A stretch of DNA of 64,000 nt from Leifsonia sp. ZF2019 (lineage in GTDB: Bacteria; Actinomycetota; Actinomycetes; Actinomycetales; Microbacteriaceae): positions 1,116,001-1,180,000 of the forward strand of contig NZ_CP065037.1 in the NCBI RefSeq assembly GCF_019924635.1, given 5' to 3'. Every line of letters starts with the position of its first letter. Position 1 is the first letter of the stretch. The notes under the pieces are model-generated. The model had not been told where the DNA came from and made no database searches. It worked only from the letters and a program-made list of their open reading frames with translations. The position numbers and the translations under genes are program-made. This document shows, piece by piece, positions 60,903-64,000 of this stretch.

Positions 60903-62151
60903 CTTCGCGCGCCCCGGCAGCGTGCCGGGTGCTCCGCGCGAGTCGTCGAAGCCTCGCAACCCGCTGAGCCGCGCCCGCATCGAGCGCATCGCGGACCGCA
61001 CCGTGGCGGCGTTCGGACTCGTCTTCGGGCTGCAGACCATCCCGTCGGCACTCGCCCAGCAGCACGCGCTCGTGCAGCCGTGGGGTCTCGTGATGACGAT
61101 CGTCATCTTCGGCGGCATCGTCGTCACCGTGCTCCTGGCGATCCTGCAGCGCTGGGTCAAGGGGGCGATGGCCGTCCTGGCCGTGCTCTACCTCGTCGCG
61201 ATCGTAACGTGGCCGTTCGTGGTCTCCGACCCGGCGGCGTTCACGGCGGACAAGCCCTGGATCTGGTTCCTCTGCAACGTCTTCACCGCGTTCGCCGCTG
61301 TCGCCTACCCGCTCTGGCTGGCCGTGGTCTACACGCTGATCGCCCCGATCGCGTACGGCGTCGTCCGGGCGCTGCCTGCCGGTGGCGGCGTCGGCGCCGA
61401 GCTGGCCGGCTTGGACGCGGTCTACGCGATCATCCTCGGCGGAGCCATCCTCGCCATCATCGCGATGATGCGTCAAGCGTCGTCGGGCGTCGACGCGGCG
61501 CAGAGCCAGGCGCTCGCCCGGTACGCCACCGCCGTCCGTCAGCACGCCACGGAGGTGGAGCGCGTCCAGGTCGACGCCATCGTGCACGACAGCGTGCTCA
61601 CGACCCTGCTCTCGGCGGCCAGCGCGCGGACTCCGGCGCAGAAGGAGCTGGCGGCGACCATGGCGGCGGACGCGATCGGCCACCTGCACGCGGCCGAGGC
61701 GTCCGGTCCGGAGGACCAGTCCCTCGTCGGCCTCGACCGCCTGAGCGACCGGCTGGTGACGGCCGCCAACGCGTTCTCCTCGCCGTTCGCGATCGAAGTG
61801 CAGGACGTCGAGGTCCACAGCCTGCCCGTCAACGTGGCGGAGGCCGTGTACTCGGCCAGCGTGCAGGCGATGGTGAACAGCATGCAGCACGCGGGCGGGC
61901 CGGAGGTGCGCCGCAGCATCAGCATCCGCGGGGGCACTCCGTCCGCGACCGTTCATATCGTCGTGCGCGATGAGGGGAAGGGCTTCGCCGCGGACGAGGT
62001 GCCGGCGGAGCGTCTCGGGCTGCGGGTGAGCATCCGCGATCGCCTCGCGAAGGTCGGCGGGCGCGCGCGCATCGAGTCCGAGCCCGGCGCGGGGACGACC
62101 GTCGTCATCCTCTGGCCGTCCTCCGACCGGGAGCCGGAGGTGGTCGAGTGA
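60889..62151 (+). CDS. NarL-type sensor histidine kinase
   Basis: 420 residues. Four or five transmembrane helices (about 35-200) precede the HisKA_3-like helix with the candidate phospho-acceptor His233 in DAIVHDSVLTTLL. The ATPase domain follows, with VQAMVNSMQHAG (N box), VRDEGKGFAADEVPAERLG (G boxes) and GAGTTVVILWP. Few extracellular residues are visible, so the signal is probably in the membrane or cytosol. It overlaps the third gene by 4 bases. Confidence 0.92.
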   Translation: MSASDFARPGSVPGAPRESSKPRNPLSRARIERIADRTVAAFGLVFGLQTIPSALAQQHALVQPWGLVMTIVIFGGIVVTVLLAILQRWVKGAMAVLAVLYLVAIVTWPFVVSDPAAFTADKPWIWFLCNVFTAFAAVAYPLWLAVVYTLIAPIAYGVVRALPAGGGVGAELAGLDAVYAIILGGAILAIIAMMRQASSGVDAAQSQALARYATAVRQHATEVERVQVDAIVHDSVLTTLLSAASARTPAQKELAATMAADAIGHLHAAEASGPEDQSLVGLDRLSDRLVTAANAFSSPFAIEVQDVEVHSLPVNVAEAVYSASVQAMVNSMQHAGGPEVRRSISIRGGTPSATVHIVVRDEGKGFAADEVPAERLGLRVSIRDRLAKVGGRARIESEPGAGTTVVILWPSSDREPEVVE

Positions 62152-63170
62152 TCACCCTGAACCGGGTCCTCTTCCTCGGCCTCGGCGCCCTGTTCTCGGC
62201 GTATCACCTGTTCCTCGCGCTGTCCTCGCTCTCGATCCCCGCCAATCCCGGGCCGCCCATCGCGGCGATGATCCTGTACGGGGTCGCGACCGTGATGAGC
62301 CTCTGGCCGACGAGCCCGACGAAGATGCCCCTGTGGCTCGCGGCGTTCGACCTCGCCGTGTGCGTCGTCATCCCGATCCTCGTCACGAGTCAGCTCGACC
62401 CGGCGAAGGACAACGGCTACGGCACGTGGTACGTCGCGGCCGTCGGCACGCTGATGACCATCTGCGCGGTGCGCAGGCAGTCCATCTTCGCGTGGGCCGG
62501 AGTCGGTTTCCTCGCCGTGCAGACCGTCGTCTGGGCCGGCCCGGGGGCGCTCGCCGGGCTCGGAGTCATCGGCTCGGTCGTCTGGGTCGGCGTCGCCGTG
62601 GTGATCGCGGGCTCGCTCGCCAAGGCCGGCCGCGACTCCCTCCAATTCGCCAGGGCCGAGCGGGAGGCCACGGAGTGGCAGGCCGCTCAGGAGGCGCACG
62701 TCATGGAACGTCAGCTGCGGCTGCGGCAGACGTATCGTGTCGCGGCCCCGATGCTCGCCGAGATCGTCCGCCGCGGCGGCGACCTGACCGAGGCCGAGCG
62801 TCGCGAGTGCCGTTATCTCGAGGGCGCCATCCGCGACGAGATCCGGGGGCGACGCCTGCTGAACGACGACGTGCGCCGGGAGGTCATGGACGCCCGTCGG
62901 CGCGGCGTGGTCGTCAGCCTCCTGGACGAGGGCGGGATCGACGACCTGGACCAGCGCGGCCTCGAGACGGTGTTGCGCCGTCTCGCCGAGGCGATCCGGG
63001 GAACGACGACGGACAAGCTGATCGTCCGCACCGTGCCCCGCTCGTCGAAGACGGCCGTGACCGTCGTCGGCTTGCGCATGTCGGACGACGGCGCTGCCAA
63101 CGCGCTGGGCGCCGAGTCGGATGACGACGAGGTCGATCTCTGGCTCGAGATCCCGCGACCGGTCGTCTGA
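62148..63170 (+). CDS. Membrane protein resembling a kinase without ATPase motifs
   Basis: 340 residues, GTG overlapping the kinase stop (GTGA). The N-terminal half has about six transmembrane helices (1-160). The cytosolic half has a helical stretch (ERQLRLRQTYRVAAPMLAEI) followed by RRECRYLEGAIRDEIRGRRL and a mixed alpha/beta C-terminus. It keeps the size and layout of a NarL-type sensor but has no phospho-acceptor His motif or G boxes. It may modulate or sense for the kinase, but I do not recognise a named family. Confidence 0.75.
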   Translation: MITLNRVLFLGLGALFSAYHLFLALSSLSIPANPGPPIAAMILYGVATVMSLWPTSPTKMPLWLAAFDLAVCVVIPILVTSQLDPAKDNGYGTWYVAAVGTLMTICAVRRQSIFAWAGVGFLAVQTVVWAGPGALAGLGVIGSVVWVGVAVVIAGSLAKAGRDSLQFARAEREATEWQAAQEAHVMERQLRLRQTYRVAAPMLAEIVRRGGDLTEAERRECRYLEGAIRDEIRGRRLLNDDVRREVMDARRRGVVVSLLDEGGIDDLDQRGLETVLRRLAEAIRGTTTDKLIVRTVPRSSKTAVTVVGLRMSDDGAANALGAESDDDEVDLWLEIPRPVV

Positions 63171-63223
63171 TCCTCACCCGCCGGCCCGGCCGACAGGCGT
63201 GGGTGAGCGCGAGTTAACAGGAG

Positions 63224-63256
63224 AAAGGGGCCGACACCCGAATTGTCGGCCCCTTT
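63224..63256. terminator. Bidirectional intrinsic terminator (first of two)
   Basis: Perfect 13-bp stem (63224-63236 with 63244-63256), A-rich before and TTTT after. Confidence 0.85.
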
Positions 63257-63264
63257 TCAAACCC

Positions 63265-63301
63265 CGAGTCAGGGCGACAACCCGAATATCGCCCTGACTC
63301 G
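63265..63301. terminator. Second hairpin, likely back-up terminator
   Basis: Perfect 13-bp stem (63265-63277 with 63289-63301) directly behind the first. Its loop repeats the CCCGAAT of the first loop. Confidence 0.7.
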
Positions 63302-63536
63302 CCCCCAAAGCACTCGCCCGCTTACCCTAGTCGGCGAGTGATTCGGCGGTGTGACTCACGAGGAGAGACACCTAGCAACAACAATATTGGCGCGCTTCCC
63401 AGGTATTACATAGTCGTCATTTTGGAGGACATCGGGGGACACTCGGTGTCCTCCCTGTTCCCGCTCGTCCGGAATCGCGCCTGTACCGCATCCGGGGGAC
63501 GCCTCCTCCGGGGTACAAACCGGGGGACGCGACCGC

Positions 63537-63764
63537 TCAGGCGGAGAACGACCGCCAGGCCCCGGGACCGGGGGAGAGCGGCGTGCGGAGGCTGCGCTGG
63601 CTGCGCCCCCAGGCGTCCGGACCCGTCGCGGGTCGGGCGTCCCGGGCGGCCGCGGCCTGCTCCGCAGCGGCTGCCGTCAGCACGGCGGTGACGGCAGCGA
63701 CTTCCTCGGCTGTCACGCCACGCGTAATGAACCGGATCTGCGACGGGTCGAGGCCGGCGCTCAC
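63537..63764 (-). CDS. accE: Acyl-CoA carboxylase epsilon subunit
   Basis: 75 residues, the size of the actinobacterial AccE/PccE subunit. It opens with IRFITRGVTAEEVAAVTAVL and ends in the conserved LSPGPGAWRSFSA. The epsilon chain stabilises the AccA3-AccD carboxylase complex. Its ATG overlaps the beta subunit stop (ATGA). Confidence 0.93.
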   Translation of the reverse strand: MSAGLDPSQIRFITRGVTAEEVAAVTAVLTAAAAEQAAAARDARPATGPDAWGRSQRSLRTPLSPGPGAWRSFSA

Positions 63765-64000
63765 AGCGGGATGTTCCCGTGCTTCTTCGGCGGCATGGTC
63801 GCGCGCTTGGTGCGCAGCGACCGCAGCGCCTTGATGACCGAGACGCGGGTCGCCGCCGGCTCGATGACGCCGTCCAACTCGCCACGCTCCGCGGCGAGGA
63901 ACGGGCTCGCGACGTTGTAGGTGTACTCGTTGGCGAGCTTGGTGCGCACGGCGGCGACGTCCTCGCCGGCCTCCTCCGCCCGCTTGATCTCGCCGCGGTA
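63761..64000 (-). CDS. Acyl-CoA carboxylase beta subunit, C-terminal end (5' part outside window)
   Basis: The last 79 residues of a biotin-dependent carboxyltransferase are visible, from YRGEIKRAEEAGED to the end MPPKKHGNIPL. LANEYTYNVASPFLAAERGELDGVIEP is characteristic of AccD5/PccB-type beta chains acting on acetyl- or propionyl-CoA. The rest lies beyond the window edge. It is translationally coupled to accE. Confidence 0.93.
   Translation of the reverse strand, partial: YRGEIKRAEEAGEDVAAVRTKLANEYTYNVASPFLAAERGELDGVIEPAATRVSVIKALRSLRTKRATMPPKKHGNIPL

Larger units (their letters stand above)
63171..63536. other. 366-base intergenic region with two terminators and an unexplained AT-richer core
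   Basis: It holds two perfect hairpins (63224-63256, 63265-63301) and a locally AT-rich stretch around 63360-63430. A third short inverted repeat (63424-63431 with 63447-63454) and three copies of GGGGGAC follow. An ORF on the + strand (63338-63691) has poor codon use and runs into accE antisense, so I do not call it a gene. Confidence 0.6.

Noticed and set aside
63338..63691. 117-codon + strand frame between the two-component genes and accE
   Set aside because: It runs antisense through accE and turns Arg-rich; no ribosome-binding site.
1..64000. tRNA, rRNA, CRISPR, IS element or prophage
   Set aside because: I looked for T-loop motifs, spaced repeats, transposase and phage motifs and saw none; a tool-based scan would be decisive.

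Overview
The window is a contiguous piece of a high-GC Gram-positive chromosome, most like Microbacteriaceae (Leifsonia and relatives). Three things suggest this: strong GC bias at third codon positions, an actinobacterial gene repertoire (WXG100/EccB/EccD/mycosin type VII secretion, acyl-CoA carboxylase epsilon subunit, AccA3-type biotin carboxylase, LytR-CpsA-Psr protein), and many genes that start 6-7 bases after a TAnnnT -10 box, meaning leaderless transcripts. The genus is inferred, not proven. I saw no tRNA, rRNA, CRISPR array, IS element or prophage.

Layout. 1-6570: a translationally coupled + strand operon encoding a DUF58 protein (5' cut by the window edge), a membrane transglutaminase-fold protein without catalytic Cys/His, a membrane FHA protein, a PP2C phosphatase, and a tail-anchored protein with repeated acidic Thr motifs. 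6625-12110: type VII secretion genes mycP, eccB, eccD (-), then two WXG100 proteins and a third small protein (+). EccC and a Ser/Thr kinase are not visible and may lie upstream. 12189-18954: an MHS-family transporter, a DUF2269-like protein, the ribD-ribE-ribBA-ribH operon behind an FMN riboswitch, and a SorC-type regulator. 19078-23321: glpD, glpF, glpK, with a shared palindrome TGCAC-N4-GTGCA in front of glpD and glpF. 23474-31084: an LCP cell-wall protein, HAD hydrolase, GNAT, trpS, xthA, YihY-type membrane protein, a reductase-like protein and two small proteins.

31273-34713: the succinate dehydrogenase operon (sdhCDAB). 34912-38720: a small protein, manC, a mannosyltransferase-like GT4 enzyme and corA. 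38903-47935: a BMP-type nucleoside ABC importer followed by cdd, deoA, add and an orphan PTS IIA/IIB pair. 47948-49495: an ArsR regulator and a divergent MFS exporter with an operator over its promoter. 49485-55234: a phosphohexomutase, purine nucleoside phosphorylase, LpdA-like flavoprotein and a CPA1 antiporter. 55486-64000: a DUF559-like protein, AccA3-type carboxylase, Maf, a TRAM/SAM RNA methyltransferase, a two-component system with a kinase-like third protein, accE and the end of an acyl-CoA carboxylase beta subunit.

How it works together. The ABC importer, deaminases and phosphorylases make a nucleoside uptake and salvage unit. Its order next to sdh, phosphomutase/PNP, lpdA and accA3-maf-accE-accD resembles, from memory, Mycobacterium tuberculosis Rv3280-Rv3319. 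The most unusual part is the first 12 kb. There, FHA binding, PP2C dephosphorylation and a ladder of candidate phospho-Thr motifs sit beside the secretion genes, which suggests phosphorylation-controlled assembly or activity of the secretion machine.
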